Assembly: GCA_963712955.1 (NCBI GenBank)
Contig: CAVQKF010000010.1
Coordinates: 186,001-250,000 of the forward strand
Length of the DNA stretch: 64,000 nt
Direction of reading: 5' to 3'
From: DATFVJ01 sp963712955
GTDB taxonomy: Bacteria; Actinomycetota; Actinomycetes; Streptosporangiales; Streptosporangiaceae
Below are positions 33,625 through 44,410 of the stretch, piece after piece. Position 1 is the stretch's first letter, and every line of letters begins with the position of its first letter. Below the pieces are notes generated by a model. The model was not told where the DNA came from and did not search any database. It saw only the letters and a list, made by a program, of their open reading frames with translations. A program made the position numbers and the translations under genes.

Positions 33625-35713
33625 CGGCCACTCGCCACCGGCGTGCCTGGATCAGGTGCGACTGGATGTCGAGCAGCGGCTTGCCCGCGTCGTCGGTGTA
33701 CCGCCGTGTCCAGCGCCCGTCGTGCCCGAGGCGCCAGGACGCGGTGGACTCATCCATCGCCAGGTCGAGCAGGGAGGCCAGGTCCTCGCGCATCGCGGGC
33801 TCGGTGACCCGGACGAGCACCTCCACCCGCCTGTCCAGGTTGCGATGCATCAGGTCCGCGCTGCCCAGCCACACATCCGGCGGCTCCTCCTCGCCGACAG
33901 GCCCGAACGCGAGCACCCGCGAGTGCTCGAGGAACCTGCCGAGGATGCTGCGCACCCGGATGTTCTCTGACAGGCCAGGGACACCGGGGCGCAGCGCACA
34001 GATTCCGCGGATCCACAGGTCGACGGGCACGCCCGCGCGTGAGGCACCGTACAGCGCGTCGATGACCACCTCGTCGACGAGCGAGTTGCACTTGATCCGG
34101 ATCCGGGCAGCGCCACCGTCAACGAACCGCTCACGCTCGCGGTTGATGCGCTCCACAATCCCTGCGCGCAGTGACACAGGGGCGACGAGGAACCTGTGGT
34201 AGGAGTTGCGGCGGCTGTATCCGGTGAGGTGGTTGAACAGGTCTGTGACATCCTCGCCGACCATTGTGTCGGCCGTGAGCAGACCGAAGTCCTCGTACAG
34301 CCGTGCGGTCTTCGGATGGTAGTTGCCCGTGCCGACGTGGCAGTAACGGCGCAGCGTCCCGTCCGGCTCCTCACGCACGATGAGCGCGGTCTTACAGTGG
34401 GTCTTCAGCCCGACAAGGCCATAGACCACATGGCAGCCCGCTTCCTCGAGTTTTCTGGCCCACGCGATGTTGGCCCGCTCATCGAAGCGCGCCTTGATCT
34501 CGACGACCACGACCACCTGCTTGCCCGCCTCGGCCGCGTCGATGAGCGCGTCAACGATCGGAGAATCACCGCTTGTGCGGTAGAGGGTCTGCTTGATCGC
34601 CAGGACCCGTGGGTCGGCGGCGGCATCCTCGATGAGTCGCTCCACCGTCGTGGTGAACGAGTCGTACGGCATATGGACGAGCACATCGCGGTCGCGCAGT
34701 GTGGCGAACACGTTGGAGTCGCGGCTCAGCGCGGATTCCGCTGGGACGAACCTGGGGTACTTCAGTTCAGGAAGATCGAGGTCCGCGATCGCGTGCAGGC
34801 CGGCCAGATCGAGCGGGCCAGGCAAGCGGTAGACCGCCCGCTCGCCGACACCGAGTTCTGTCACCAGGCGGTCGAGCACGCCCGCGGAGATCGAGTCTTC
34901 GGCCTCGAGCCGCACGGCAGGCCCGGACCTGCGACGGAGCAGTTCACGCTCCAGTGCCTGCATGAGGTCCTCTGTGACGTCCTCGTCGACTTCGAGATCC
35001 TGGTTGCGGGTGACACGGAAGGCGTGGTGCTCGAGTATCTCCATGCCCTCGAAGAGCTGGGTAAGGTGCGCCGCGATCACGTCCTCAAGCGGGAGGAACC
35101 GCTGCGGCGACACCTCGAGGAAGCGCGGAAGCAGCGGCGGCACCTTGACGCGGGCGAACATGTTGACGCCGGTCTGCGGATCGGCCACCACCACGGCGAG
35201 GTTGAGTGACAAGCCAGAGATGTAGGGAAATGGGTGGGCGGGGTCGACGACGAGCGGCGTCAGCACGGGGTAGATCCGCTCACGGAAAAGGCGATGCAGG
35301 CTCTGGCGCTCGGTGTCGGACAGCTCAGCCCACCGCAGAATTTCGATGCCCTGCGCGGTCAGGGCCGGGAGGACCGCCTCGCTGAAGCAGGCCGCGTGCC
35401 GTAGCATCAGCTCGCCCGTGACCTCGAGGATGCGACCGAGCACCTGGCGCGGAGGCCGTCTGGTCGCGGTCTTTACCGGCAGCCCCGTGGCCAGGCGCCT
35501 GGTGAGCCCTGCGACGCGAACCATGAAGAACTCGTCCAGGTTGCTCGCGAAGATCGCCAGGAACCTGACCCGCTCAAGCAGCGGTACCGCCTCGTCCTCG
35601 GCGAGTTCAAGCACCCGCTGATTGAACCGCAGCCAGCTTTCTTCCCGGTCGAGGTAGCGGTCCTGTGGAAGGTCCTCCGAGCCTGGGAGCTCGCTGACCT
35701 CGGTAACGCTCAT
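33617..35713 (-). CDS. ppk1: Polyphosphate kinase
   Basis: PPK1 makes polyphosphate from ATP reversibly. The 698-residue protein has the N-terminal helix bundle (REESWLRFNQRVLELAED), the head domain and two C-terminal phospholipase-D-like domains. The autophosphorylated histidine is H439 in VGLKTHCKTALIV, and the second conserved His is in WLGSADLMHRNLDRRVEV. It heads the ppk1-mutT1 operon and is divergent from adenine deaminase, with two palindromes in the 224-base gap between them. Confidence 0.93.
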   Translation of the reverse strand: MSVTEVSELPGSEDLPQDRYLDREESWLRFNQRVLELAEDEAVPLLERVRFLAIFASNLDEFFMVRVAGLTRRLATGLPVKTATRRPPRQVLGRILEVTGELMLRHAACFSEAVLPALTAQGIEILRWAELSDTERQSLHRLFRERIYPVLTPLVVDPAHPFPYISGLSLNLAVVVADPQTGVNMFARVKVPPLLPRFLEVSPQRFLPLEDVIAAHLTQLFEGMEILEHHAFRVTRNQDLEVDEDVTEDLMQALERELLRRRSGPAVRLEAEDSISAGVLDRLVTELGVGERAVYRLPGPLDLAGLHAIADLDLPELKYPRFVPAESALSRDSNVFATLRDRDVLVHMPYDSFTTTVERLIEDAAADPRVLAIKQTLYRTSGDSPIVDALIDAAEAGKQVVVVVEIKARFDERANIAWARKLEEAGCHVVYGLVGLKTHCKTALIVREEPDGTLRRYCHVGTGNYHPKTARLYEDFGLLTADTMVGEDVTDLFNHLTGYSRRNSYHRFLVAPVSLRAGIVERINRERERFVDGGAARIRIKCNSLVDEVVIDALYGASRAGVPVDLWIRGICALRPGVPGLSENIRVRSILGRFLEHSRVLAFGPVGEEEPPDVWLGSADLMHRNLDRRVEVLVRVTEPAMREDLASLLDLAMDESTASWRLGHDGRWTRRYTDDAGKPLLDIQSHLIQARRWRVADG

Positions 35714-35807
35714 GCCCCGATTCTCCCGACTGTCGCCAACACGTCCGCGTCCTCATCTCAAGTATCACGTCTGCTCAGTCCATCGAGCCACCCACAGCGG
35801 GTGACAG

Positions 35808-35819
35808 GTTCGCGCGAAC
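35808..35819. promoter_or_regulatory. 12-bp palindrome in the ppk1-ade gap
   Basis: GTTCGCGCGAAC is fully symmetric and stands 95 bases upstream of the ppk1 start and 119 bases before the adenine deaminase start. It is a possible operator for either direction. Confidence 0.35.
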
Positions 35820-35875
35820 TATGAAGATGAGCAGCTGACGGGGACTCGCCCGCCGGCACCGCCCAGATCAACTCT

Positions 35876-35891
35876 AGGGACCAAGGTCCCT
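35876..35891. promoter_or_regulatory. 16-bp operator-like palindrome before the purine locus
   Basis: AGGGACC-AA-GGTCCCT is a perfect inverted repeat centred about 54 bases before the adenine deaminase ATG. It is well placed to bind a dimeric repressor that controls the whole downstream plus-strand run. Confidence 0.5.
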
Positions 35892-35937
35892 GGGCGCTGC
35901 GGAGGCCCGGCCACACGCTTGGCTTGCGGAGGTGGCC

Positions 35938-37728
35938 ATGGGCGGGAACGTAAGCACAGAGAGGCTGGCACGGCGGATAGCGGTCGCACGCGGTGACGAG
36001 CCGGCCGATGTGGTGCTGACCGGTGGCAGGGTGCTCAGCGTCTTCACCGGCGAACTTCTCGACGTGGACGTCGCCGTCGCCGGCGAGCACGTCGCCGGCC
36101 TTGGCAGCTACGAGGGCCGCGAGGTCGCCGACGTCTCCGGGCTGGTGCTGCTGCCTGGCTTCATCGACAGTCACATGCACCTGGAGTCCACCAAGCTCAT
36201 GGTCGACGCGTTCGCGTCCGCGGTGCTGCCGTGCGGGACGACCGCCGCCGTCATCGACCCGCACGAGATCGCCAACGTGTTCGGCGCCCGTGGCGTGCAC
36301 GCGCTCTTGAGCGCCGCGGACCTGGTGCCGCTTGACTATTACCTGATGGTGCCTTCATGCGTGCCGGCCAGCCCGTTCGAATCCGGCGGCGCCACGCTCG
36401 GCGCCGCCGACGTGGCGGCGCTGCTTGCCGGCGAGCCCCGCGCGATCGGGCTGGCCGAGGTCATGGACTTCCCCGGGGTGGTCGGGGCGCACACCTCCGT
36501 GCTCGACAAGATCCTCGCCACCCGCCGGGCTGGCCTGGCACGCCGACGGGCATGCGCCCGGGCTCTCCGGGCGCGCACTCAACGCCTACCTCGCGGCGGG
36601 CATCCGGTCCGACCACGAGTGCGTCAGCTACACGGAGGCGCTCGAGAAGCGCCGCCTGGGCATGTGGATCATGATCAGGGAGGGATCGGCCGCCCAGAAC
36701 CTGGAGGCCCTGCTGCCGCTCGTACTGAGATGCGGCAGGCCAACTGCATGCTGTGCACCGACGACAGGGAGCCGGACGAGCTTGTGGAATCGGGCCATCT
36801 CAACGCGATCCTGCGCCGGGCGGTCTCGCTCGGCTGCCCGGCGGCCGACGCGGTTGTCATGGCCACCTTGCACCCGGCCCGCTACCACGGGCTGAGTGAA
36901 ATGGGTGCGATCGCGCCCGGTTACCTGGCGGACATCGTCGCGGTACCCGATCTGGCCGGTTTCCGCCCCGCCCTGGTGTACAAGCGGGGCATGCTGGTGG
37001 CGGAGAGCGGGCTGGCGGCGGCGGTCACAAAGGTCCCCGCACCTGACTGGATGCGCGGCAGCGTCCACCTGCGCGCGATAGGTGCCGCCGACCTGCGGAT
37101 CCCGGCTCCCGGCGGCCCGGTGAGGGTCATCGAGGTGCGGCCCGGGGAGCTGGTGACCCGGATGCTCGCCGCGGCGGCGCCGGAGCGGGACGGCGAACTC
37201 GTCGCCGACCCCGAGCGCGACCTGCTCAAGGCGGCCGTGCTCGAGCGTCACCATGACACCGGCCGGGTCGGGCTTGGCATCGTCACCGGCTTCGGCCTTC
37301 GCCGCGGTGCGCTGGCCTCTACGGTCGCGCACGACGCGCACAACGTCGTCGTCGTCGGCGCGGACGACCCGGACATGGCGGCGGCGATCGGCCGGCTGAC
37401 GGAGCTTGGCGGCGGCCAGGTCGCGGTCGCGGACGGCCGGGTTCTCGCCGAGGTTCCACTCCCGCTCGCCGGGCTGCTTTCGGACCGCAGCGCCGACGAG
37501 GTGGCGGCGCAGGTGCGCCGGCTGCGCGCCGCCGCGGCCGATCTGGGCAGTCAGTTGCCTGCCCCGTTCATGACGATGTCGTTCCTGGCGCTTTCCGTGA
37601 TCCCAGAGGCCAGGCTGACGGACCGGGGCCTGCTGGACACTGTCCGCTTCGCCCTTGTCACGCTCGCGGCCGACGGAGCCGCAGGTCAGGCCCATGTGCC
37701 CACGGCCAAGGGACGAATGGCTCTGTGA
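35938..37728 (+). CDS. ade: Adenine deaminase, with two compensating frameshifts
   Basis: This amidohydrolase converts adenine to hypoxanthine and ammonia. The metal-binding HxH is at residues 79-81 (PGFIDSHMHLES); LLPGF, TLHPARYHGL and the C-terminal DAHNVVVVGADD and VIPEARLTDRGL are typical of Ade. Between about 36530 and 36728 the true protein lies in frame 2 (GLAWHADGHAPGLSGRALNA, then YTEALEKRRLGMWIMIREGS), and it returns to frame 1 at MLCTDDREPDEL. So one insertion and one deletion cancel and leave the frame open with about 65 wrong residues. ATG 35938 follows GGAGG. It is the first gene of the purine locus. Confidence 0.88.
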   Translation: MGGNVSTERLARRIAVARGDEPADVVLTGGRVLSVFTGELLDVDVAVAGEHVAGLGSYEGREVADVSGLVLLPGFIDSHMHLESTKLMVDAFASAVLPCGTTAAVIDPHEIANVFGARGVHALLSAADLVPLDYYLMVPSCVPASPFESGGATLGAADVAALLAGEPRAIGLAEVMDFPGVVGAHTSVLDKILATRRAGLARRRACARALRARTQRLPRGGHPVRPRVRQLHGGAREAPPGHVDHDQGGIGRPEPGGPAAARTEMRQANCMLCTDDREPDELVESGHLNAILRRAVSLGCPAADAVVMATLHPARYHGLSEMGAIAPGYLADIVAVPDLAGFRPALVYKRGMLVAESGLAAAVTKVPAPDWMRGSVHLRAIGAADLRIPAPGGPVRVIEVRPGELVTRMLAAAAPERDGELVADPERDLLKAAVLERHHDTGRVGLGIVTGFGLRRGALASTVAHDAHNVVVVGADDPDMAAAIGRLTELGGGQVAVADGRVLAEVPLPLAGLLSDRSADEVAAQVRRLRAAAADLGSQLPAPFMTMSFLALSVIPEARLTDRGLLDTVRFALVTLAADGAAGQAHVPTAKGRMAL

Positions 37729-37836
37729 TCACTTCGGGCGAAAATGCGAGCTTTGCGATCAGTTGTAACCCCTTGAGCACGCCGATGGCCGCCGAGCGGC
37801 ACCGCCCGTGCCTTCTCTCAATGGGAGGGAAATGTT

Positions 37837-39012
37837 ATGACAAGGCGATGGAGGCTGATCGCCCTGGTCGCCGGTGCCGCTATCCTGTCGGTCGTCGCGG
37901 CGGGCTGTGGATCAAGCACGCCGGCCGCGTCCTCGTCCCCATCCACATCCAGCGGCTCGGCAGCGGGAACGGCGTGGACGGCCGCGCACCCCTTCAAGGC
38001 CGCATTCATCTACGTCGGCGCTCCGAGTGACGCCGGCTGGACCCACGCCCACGACGTGGGCCGGCTTGCGGTGCAGACCTACTTCGGTGGCAGGGTCGTG
38101 ACCATGTACAAGGAGAACGTCCCCGAGGGCCCGCAGGTCAGCCAGGTCATCACCCAGCTGGTCGAACGCGGGCAGCGAACATCATCTTCGCCACCTCGTT
38201 CGGTTACCAGCCGGCCATGGCTGCGGCTGCACAGAAGTACCCGAACGTGTCTTCGAGCAGGCGACAGGCACCGACCATGGCCACGAACCTGGGCGAGTAC
38301 TACGGGGCGGGTGAGGACGGGGACTACCTGTGTGGCATGGCCGCCGGGCGCGGCCAGCCAAGAACAACAAGATCGGCTTTGTCGCTCCCTACCCGATCCC
38401 CGAGGTCATCCGTGAGATCGACGCGTTCACCATGGGCGCCCGCGCCGTCAACCCGAACGCCACCGTCAAGGTGGTCTGGACGAACACCTGGTTCGACCCG
38501 GCGACCGAGCGGTCGGCCGCTGAGAGCCTCGTCGCCGCGGGCGTCGACGTGCTCGGCGACGGCCAGGACAGCCCGACCACCGGCCAGGTGGCACAGGCCA
38601 GCGGACTCAAGTGGACCGGCTACGACTCCAACCAGGAATCGTTCGCCCCGGGCGCCTGGCTGACCGCCACGACCTACAACTGGGGCCCCTACTACATCCA
38701 CGAGATCCAGGCCGCGATGAACGGGACCTGGAAGAGCCACTTCTACTACGGCGGGCTCGGCTGACGGTTTCGTCGTAATGGCCCCGTTCGGCAAGTCGGT
38801 CACCGCCGCCAACGCCGCCGCGATCACGGCCAAGGAAGACCAGATCAAGGCTGGCACATTCGATCCCTTCACCGGCCCGATCTACCGAGCAGAACGGGAC
38901 GATCGGCGTGGCGGCGGGAAAAACGGTTCCCGTGTATGTGGCGGGCAACACGCTGAGCAAGTACTCGATCAGCTGGTTTGTCAAGGGCGTCATCGGCAAC
39001 CCGAAGGGCTGA
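37837..39012 (+). pseudogene. BMP-type nucleoside/purine-binding lipoprotein, several frameshifts
   Basis: This is the extracellular binding protein of the importer. It has a clean lipoprotein signal (AAILSVVAAGCGSS, lipid Cys24) with GGGAGG before ATG 37837. The Bmp/PnrA-like domain is readable in pieces: FKAAFIYVGAPSDAGWTHAH, NIIFATSFGYQPAMAAAAQK, GEYYGAGEDGDYLCGMAAG, NKIGFVAPYPIPEVIREIDA, GFVVMAPFGKSVTAANAAAI, and a last part SKYSISWFVKGVIGNPKG with the stop at 39010. The frame changes near 38172, 38250, 38275, 38355, 38758 and 38886. Sequence errors or recent decay could explain this, as the residues themselves are well preserved. Confidence 0.75.
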
Positions 39013-39105
39013 GCGCCTCGCGACCCTGGTGCCTGTTCCTGAGCTGACTCAGGAGCTACTAGATGGTGACGCACGATCGCGGCTCTTCAGCGGCCGGGGC
39101 GCCTT

Positions 39106-39148
39106 CCACCGCCGCCACCGCCGGTGACACCGGCGGTGGCGGCGGTGG
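39106..39148 (+). promoter_or_regulatory. Perfect 19-bp hairpin at the ATPase gene start
   Basis: ccaccgccgccaccgccgg (39106-39124) pairs exactly with 39130-39148 around a 5-base loop tgaca. The likely GTG start of the ATPase overlaps the loop. Such a stem would hide the ribosome site and may lower ATPase expression relative to the binding protein, or mark an mRNA processing point. Confidence 0.6.
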
Positions 39149-40647
39149 GCGTCACGAAGCGCTTCCCCGGCGTCGTCGCGAACGACCGGGTGACGTTCGA
39201 GGCGAACGTCGGGGAGGTGCACGCGCTGCTCGGTGAGAACGGCGCGGGCAAGACCACCCTCTGCAACATCCTCACCGGCCTGTACCGCCCGGACGAGGGC
39301 GAGCTTCGCATCGGCGGACGCCCGTCAGGTTCCGCTCACCCAGGGATGCGCTCAAGCCGCCGGGATCTTCATGGTCCACCAGCACCTGCGCCTGGTCGAG
39401 AGCATGACGGTCGCGGAGAACGTGGTGCTCGGCTGGTCGCAGGCGGGCGGCATCCGCTTCTCCCCGCGCCGCGTGGAACGCGACGTGGCGGCGTCGGCCG
39501 AGCGGTACCGGATCGACGTGACCCCAGGGCTACGGATATGGCAGCTGTCGCTCGGGCGAGCGCCAACGGGTCGAGATCCTCAAGGCGCTCTACCGTGGTG
39601 CGCGGATCCTCATCCTCGACGAGCCGACCACCGTCCTCACCCCGCAGGAGGCCGACCAGCTGTTCACCAGCCTCAGGGAAATGGCGGCCAGCGGTGGGAC
39701 GATCATGTTCATCTCGCACAAGCTGCCTGAGGTGCTCGGCGGTCTCCGACCGCGTGACGATCCTGCGCCATGGCCGGACGGTGGCCACCGTCGACGGGCG
39801 GGCACCGAGCGGCGCCGACCTCGCCAGGCTCATGGTCGGCCATGAGCTTGTGATGGGGAACGGGCACCACCACGGGCCCCGGCCGTGGCCGGCACCCCGG
39901 CGCTCGAGCTTGCCGGGGTCTGCGCCCACGGCGACCTGGGCACCGAGGCGCTCCGCGATGTCTCACTCGAGCGTGCGGAGCGGCGAGATCCTCGGCATCG
40001 CCGGCGTCGCGGGCAACGGGCAGCGTGAACTGGCCGAGGTCATCGCCGGGCTGCGGCCTGCCGACAAGGGGACCGATCACGATCGGCGGTCAGCAACTGC
40101 ACACAGGCGACGCCACGGGCCGCGATCGACCGCGGCGTCGCCTACATCCCCGAGGACCGCATGGGAACCGGCATCTCGCCGAATCTCTCCATCACCGAGA
40201 ACCTGATCCTCAAGTCGTACCGGAAGGCAGAGAACCGGACAGGGCCTGTGCTGCGGATGAGGAAGGCCGCCGCGGACGCACAGTCCCTGATGGCGCAGTT
40301 CGACGTGCGCGCGCCCGGACCCGAGACGCTGGTGCGCCAGCTGTCCGGCGGCAACGTCCAGAAGGTGCTGCTCGCCCGCGAGCTGTCGTCCTCACCGCGG
40401 GTGCTCGTGGCCGCCTGCCCGACCCGGGGCCTCGATGTCGGCGGCTACCCAGGACGTAAGGCGGATCCTGGACGAGACCGCAGGGCGGGGCGTCGGCGTG
40501 CTCCTGATCAGCGAGGACCTGGACGAGATCCTCGCGATGGCCGACCGTATCGCGGTGTTCTACGAGGGCCGGGTGGTCGGTGTCGTCGCCGCGGCCGAGG
40601 CGAGCGTGGAGCAGCTCGGCCTGATGATGGCAGGAGGGAAGCCATGA
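39124..40647 (+). pseudogene. ABC importer ATPase (double-domain, nucleoside type), several frameshifts
   Basis: The importer's ATP-binding subunit, with two ATPase domains as in sugar/nucleoside (YufO-like) importers. The first domain is read as LLGENGAGKTTLCNILTGLY (Walker A), then in other frames MVHQHLRLVESMTVAENVVL (Q loop) and ALYRGARILILDEPTTVLTP (Walker B). The second domain has EILGIAGVAGNGQRELAEVI (Walker-A-like), SITENLILKSYRKAENRTGP, LVRQLSGGNVQKVLLARELS (signature) and LLISEDLDEILAMADRIAVF. Shifts fall near 39330, 39555, 39735, 39890, 40065 and 40440. The stop at 40647 overlaps the next ATG. Confidence 0.75.
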
Positions 40648-41823
40648 TCGGTGTCGAACGCCGGCTGGACACCCCGCGATGGCTCCCGGTCGCCGTGCCT
40701 GCGGGGTCGCTGGTCCTGGCCGCCATCATCGTCGGGATCGTACTCGCCGCCACCGGGCACAACCCTTTCTCCACCTATCACCAGATCTACCACGCGGCCT
40801 TCACCTCCCGCGGCGCGCTAAGCGCGACGTTCACCTATGCCACGCCGCTTCTTTTCACCGGGCTGTGCGCGGCCGTCGCCTTCCGCATGAGGGTATGGAA
40901 CATCGGCGGTGAGGGACAGCTCTACATGGGCGCGGTCGGGGCGTCAGGCGCGGCGCTTGTTCTGTCCGGCCAGCCGGCCGTGCTCGTGATGCCCGCCATG
41001 GTGCTGGCCGGCATGGCCGCCGGCCTGCTCTGGGCCGCGATCCCCGGCGTGCTGCGTGCCTACCTGCGCACCAACGAGATCCTCACCTCGCTGATGCTCA
41101 ATTACGTGGCCGGCCTGTTCATCTACTATCTCATCTTCGACAGCACGTCATACTGGCGCGACATGACCTCGCCGTCCGCGCGGGTGTTCCCGCTCGGCAA
41201 GTTCATCCCGGCCGCCGCGTTCTGGCCGGGCCTGTCGATCGGCCCGCTGGTGGTACCGCTCGGGTTCCTCGTCGGCACCGGCGTCGCCGCGGTGCTCTGG
41301 TTTGTCATCCGGTCCACCCGCTTCGGCTTCGAGATGCGGGCGATCGGGGACTCGCCGGCCGCCGCCAGCTACGCGGGGATGCGGACCAGGCGCCGGCTTG
41401 TCGAGCGTCATGGCCCTGTCAGGCGCGATCGCCGGGCTGGGTGGCGCGAGCCAGGTCGGCGACTTCGCGCACGTGCTCGACCCGCGCGGCCTGCAGGACG
41501 CGGGCTACGGCTACGCGGGCATCGTGGTGGCGGCGCTGGCGTTGTACAACCCGCTCGCCGTCGTCGTCGTGGCCTTCCTCATCGGGGCGCTCACGAACGC
41601 CGGGTTTGCGCTGCAGGGTCCCGCGTTCCCTGCCGGGCTGGTCGGGACGATGGAGGGCATCATCCTGTTCTGCGTGCTCGGCGGCGAGATCCTCGCGCGC
41701 TACCGGATCCACCTCCCACAGCGCGTCACACCTGGGACCGCGGGCACGGTCGCGGGAACAGCCCCGGGACCGGCGCCAAGCGACAAGCCCGCGGTCAGGG
41801 CCGCAACCGAGGTGGAGCGATGA
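40644..41823 (+). CDS. ABC importer permease 1 (nucleoside type), one frameshift
   Basis: The first of two permeases of the BMP-type importer. It starts MIGVERRLDTPRWLPVAVPA and shows about eight hydrophobic helices with the family's FRMRVWNIGGEGQLYMGAVG and YLRTNEILTSLMLNYVAGLF. Near 41395 the frame shifts after SYAGMRTRR and the protein continues as SMALSGAIAGLGGASQVGDF, then AGIVVAALALYNPLAVVVVA. Together they make a normal-length permease of about 390 residues. It overlaps the ATPase stop and the permease 2 start by 4 bases each (ATGA). Confidence 0.82.
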
Positions 41824-42779
41824 ACGGCAACATCGCGATCGCGATCGCGGTCTCGGCCATCGCCTACGGAACACCGCTGGTGCTCGCCGGCCTCGGCGAA
41901 CTGCTCGCCGAGCGCTCAGGCGTGCTGAACCTCGGCGTCGAGGGGATGATGCTCATCGGCGCGGTCTGCGGGTTCACCGTCTCGCAGCACATCCACGGCC
42001 CCGCCTGGATCGCGCTTGCCGCGGGGCTGCTCGTGGCCGGCACCGCGGGCGGCCTGCTCGCGTTCATCCATGCCTTCCTCGCCGTCACCGCGCGTGCCAA
42101 TCAGATTGTGTCCGGCCTCGCCATCACGATTTTCGCAGGGGCCGCCGGGCTGTCCTCCTACCTCGGCCAGGTCTGGAAGGTGGGGGGCCAGCACGGGGTG
42201 CACCAGTTCACACGGCTGAATGTCCTTGGCCTGAAGAATCTCCCCATCCTCGGGCCGATCCTGTTCCACCAGGACGCCATGGTCTACCTGTCCTGGGCGC
42301 TGGTCCTGGTGGCAGCCTGGTACCTGTACAGGACGCGGACCGGGCTGTACCTGCGCTCGGTCGGCGAATCACCGCGGACCGCGGACGCGGTGGGGATCAA
42401 CGTAACGGCCTACAGGTACGTCCACACGATCATTGGCGGCGTGCTCGCCGGCTTCGGCGGCGCGTACTTCACGCTCGCGATCGCGCCGATCTGGACGGAC
42501 GGCCTCACCGCCGGCGACGGCTGGATCGCGATCGCCCTGGTGATCTTCGCCTTCTGGCGGCCGGACTTGCTTGTCGTCGGCGCCTATCTGTTCGGCGTGC
42601 TCGCCAGCCTCGGCTTCACCCTGCAGGCACGCGGCGTGAATCTGCCGTCGGAGTTCTTCTCGTCGCTCCCCTACGTGATGACCGTGGTCGCGCTTGTGGC
42701 CGCCTCCACCGGGTGGGCGAAGCGCCGGCTCGGCACACCTGCGTCGCTTGGCGTTCCCTATTCGCGCGAACAGGGATGA
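41820..42779 (+). CDS. ABC importer permease 2 (nucleoside type)
   Basis: An intact 319-residue permease, the partner of permease 1. It contains the family signature LAERSGVLNLGVEGMMLIGA, then VTARANQIVSGLAITIFAG and LRSVGESPRTADAVGINVTA, with about eight membrane helices. BMP/YufPQ-type systems import nucleosides or free purines; this fits the enzymes on either side. It starts at ATG 41820 overlapping the permease 1 stop. Confidence 0.88.
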   Translation: MNGNIAIAIAVSAIAYGTPLVLAGLGELLAERSGVLNLGVEGMMLIGAVCGFTVSQHIHGPAWIALAAGLLVAGTAGGLLAFIHAFLAVTARANQIVSGLAITIFAGAAGLSSYLGQVWKVGGQHGVHQFTRLNVLGLKNLPILGPILFHQDAMVYLSWALVLVAAWYLYRTRTGLYLRSVGESPRTADAVGINVTAYRYVHTIIGGVLAGFGGAYFTLAIAPIWTDGLTAGDGWIAIALVIFAFWRPDLLVVGAYLFGVLASLGFTLQARGVNLPSEFFSSLPYVMTVVALVAASTGWAKRRLGTPASLGVPYSREQG

Positions 42780-42914
42780 CAGGCACGGCGGCAGGGCGGC
42801 TTTCTGCCGTGACATTCCGGACCCTGACCCGCCGGTCGCGCGGCCGCAGCGTGGCCGCGCCCTTGAAACTGGAGATACCAAAGGTGACCAGCAACGTTGC
42901 AGAGGAGCCACGAC

Positions 42915-44410
42915 ATGGCCGCAGTCGGCCTGGAAGAGGACATCGTCGACCAGGGCGCGTACGACGCGGCGGTCAACAGGTTCCGCGAGGCCCGGATCCT
43001 GCTGCCGACGTTCGCCGAACTTGCCGACCCGCGCCGGATCCCTCAAGCCGTCAGGTCGGCGCTCGCAAGCGTCAAGCCTGACGAGCCGCATCCGCTGAAC
43101 CTGTTCCGCGTGCACTGGTTCAACGGCCCGGACCGGGTCGAGCAGGTGCCTGTACCTGTCCACCTGGTGCTTCCGCCCCAACTGACCGGCGTGCCTGCGA
43201 AGATCGTGGTGGCCACCGCGGACCGGTTCCCGATGATCCGCGCGCACAAGGTACTCGCCACCTACGGGTGCCTGGCGCCGCGGATCGTCACCGGGCAGTT
43301 TGATCCGGCCGTTCACCGCGCGATCTGGCCATCGACAGGCAACTACTGCCGTGGCGGGGTGGCCGTCTCCAGACTGATGGGCTCCCACGGGGTGGCAGTG
43401 CTGCCCGAGGGCATGAGCCGCGAGCGTTTCGCCTGGCTGGAGGACTGGGTCGCGAGCCCGTCTGACATCATCCGCACACCCGGCACCGAGAGTAACGTCA
43501 AGGAGATTTACGACAAGTGCGCCGAACTCTCGCTCGATCAGGCCAACGTGATCTTCAATCAGTTCTGCGAGTTCGGCAACCACCTGGCCCACTACCTCTG
43601 CACGGGGACGGCGCTCGCAGCCGTGTTCGAGGAACTGCGGCGGGCCGATCCCAAGCTGCGTCTGCGTGCCTTCGTGTCGGCGTCCGGCTCGGCAGGGACG
43701 CTCGGCGCGGGCGACCGCCTCAAGGACAGCTACGGCTGCGCGATCGTCGCCGTCGAGGCGCTCGAGTGCCCGACCATGCTCTACAACGGCTTTGGTGCGC
43801 ACAACATTCAGGGCATAGGTGACAAGCACATCCCGCTGATCCACAACGTCATGAACACCGACATCGTGACGGCGGTAACCGACAGGGCCACCGATCACCT
43901 CGGCGTGCTGTTCAGCTCGCAGGCCGGCCTTGACTACCTGCGGGACCACCGCCGTGTCCCTGAGGCCACGCTGGCCGGGCTTTCTGGCCTCGGCCTTTCG
44001 AGCATCTGCAACGTCGTCGCCGCGGTGAAGACCGCCAGGCACCTCGATCTGGGGCCCGGGGACGTGATGATGACGGTCGCCACCGACGGGGCGGAGATGT
44101 ACGAAACCGAGCGGGTGCGCATCACCGGCCGCGATTTCCCGGCCGGCTTCGGCGCGGCAGAGGCGGCGGAGACGTTCGGCCGCTGGATGCTCGGGGCCGG
44201 CGCCGACCACCTGCTCGAGGCCACCCCCAAGGACCGTGAGCGAATCTTCAATCTCGGCTACTACACCTGGGTCGAGCAGCAGGGCGTGCCGATCGAGGAC
44301 TTCACCGCAAGGCTCGCCCGCTCGTTCTGGACCGGGCTGCGCGGAAAACTTGCCGTATGGGACGACATGATCAGGGAGTTCAACGCGCGGACCCGCGTGG
44401 GCGAGCAACT

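Noticed and set aside
40161..42779. A single 872-residue protein joining ATPase and both permeases
   Set aside because: The open frame only arises from frameshifts in the ATPase and permease 1; separate starts with ATGA overlaps are clear at 40644 and 41820.
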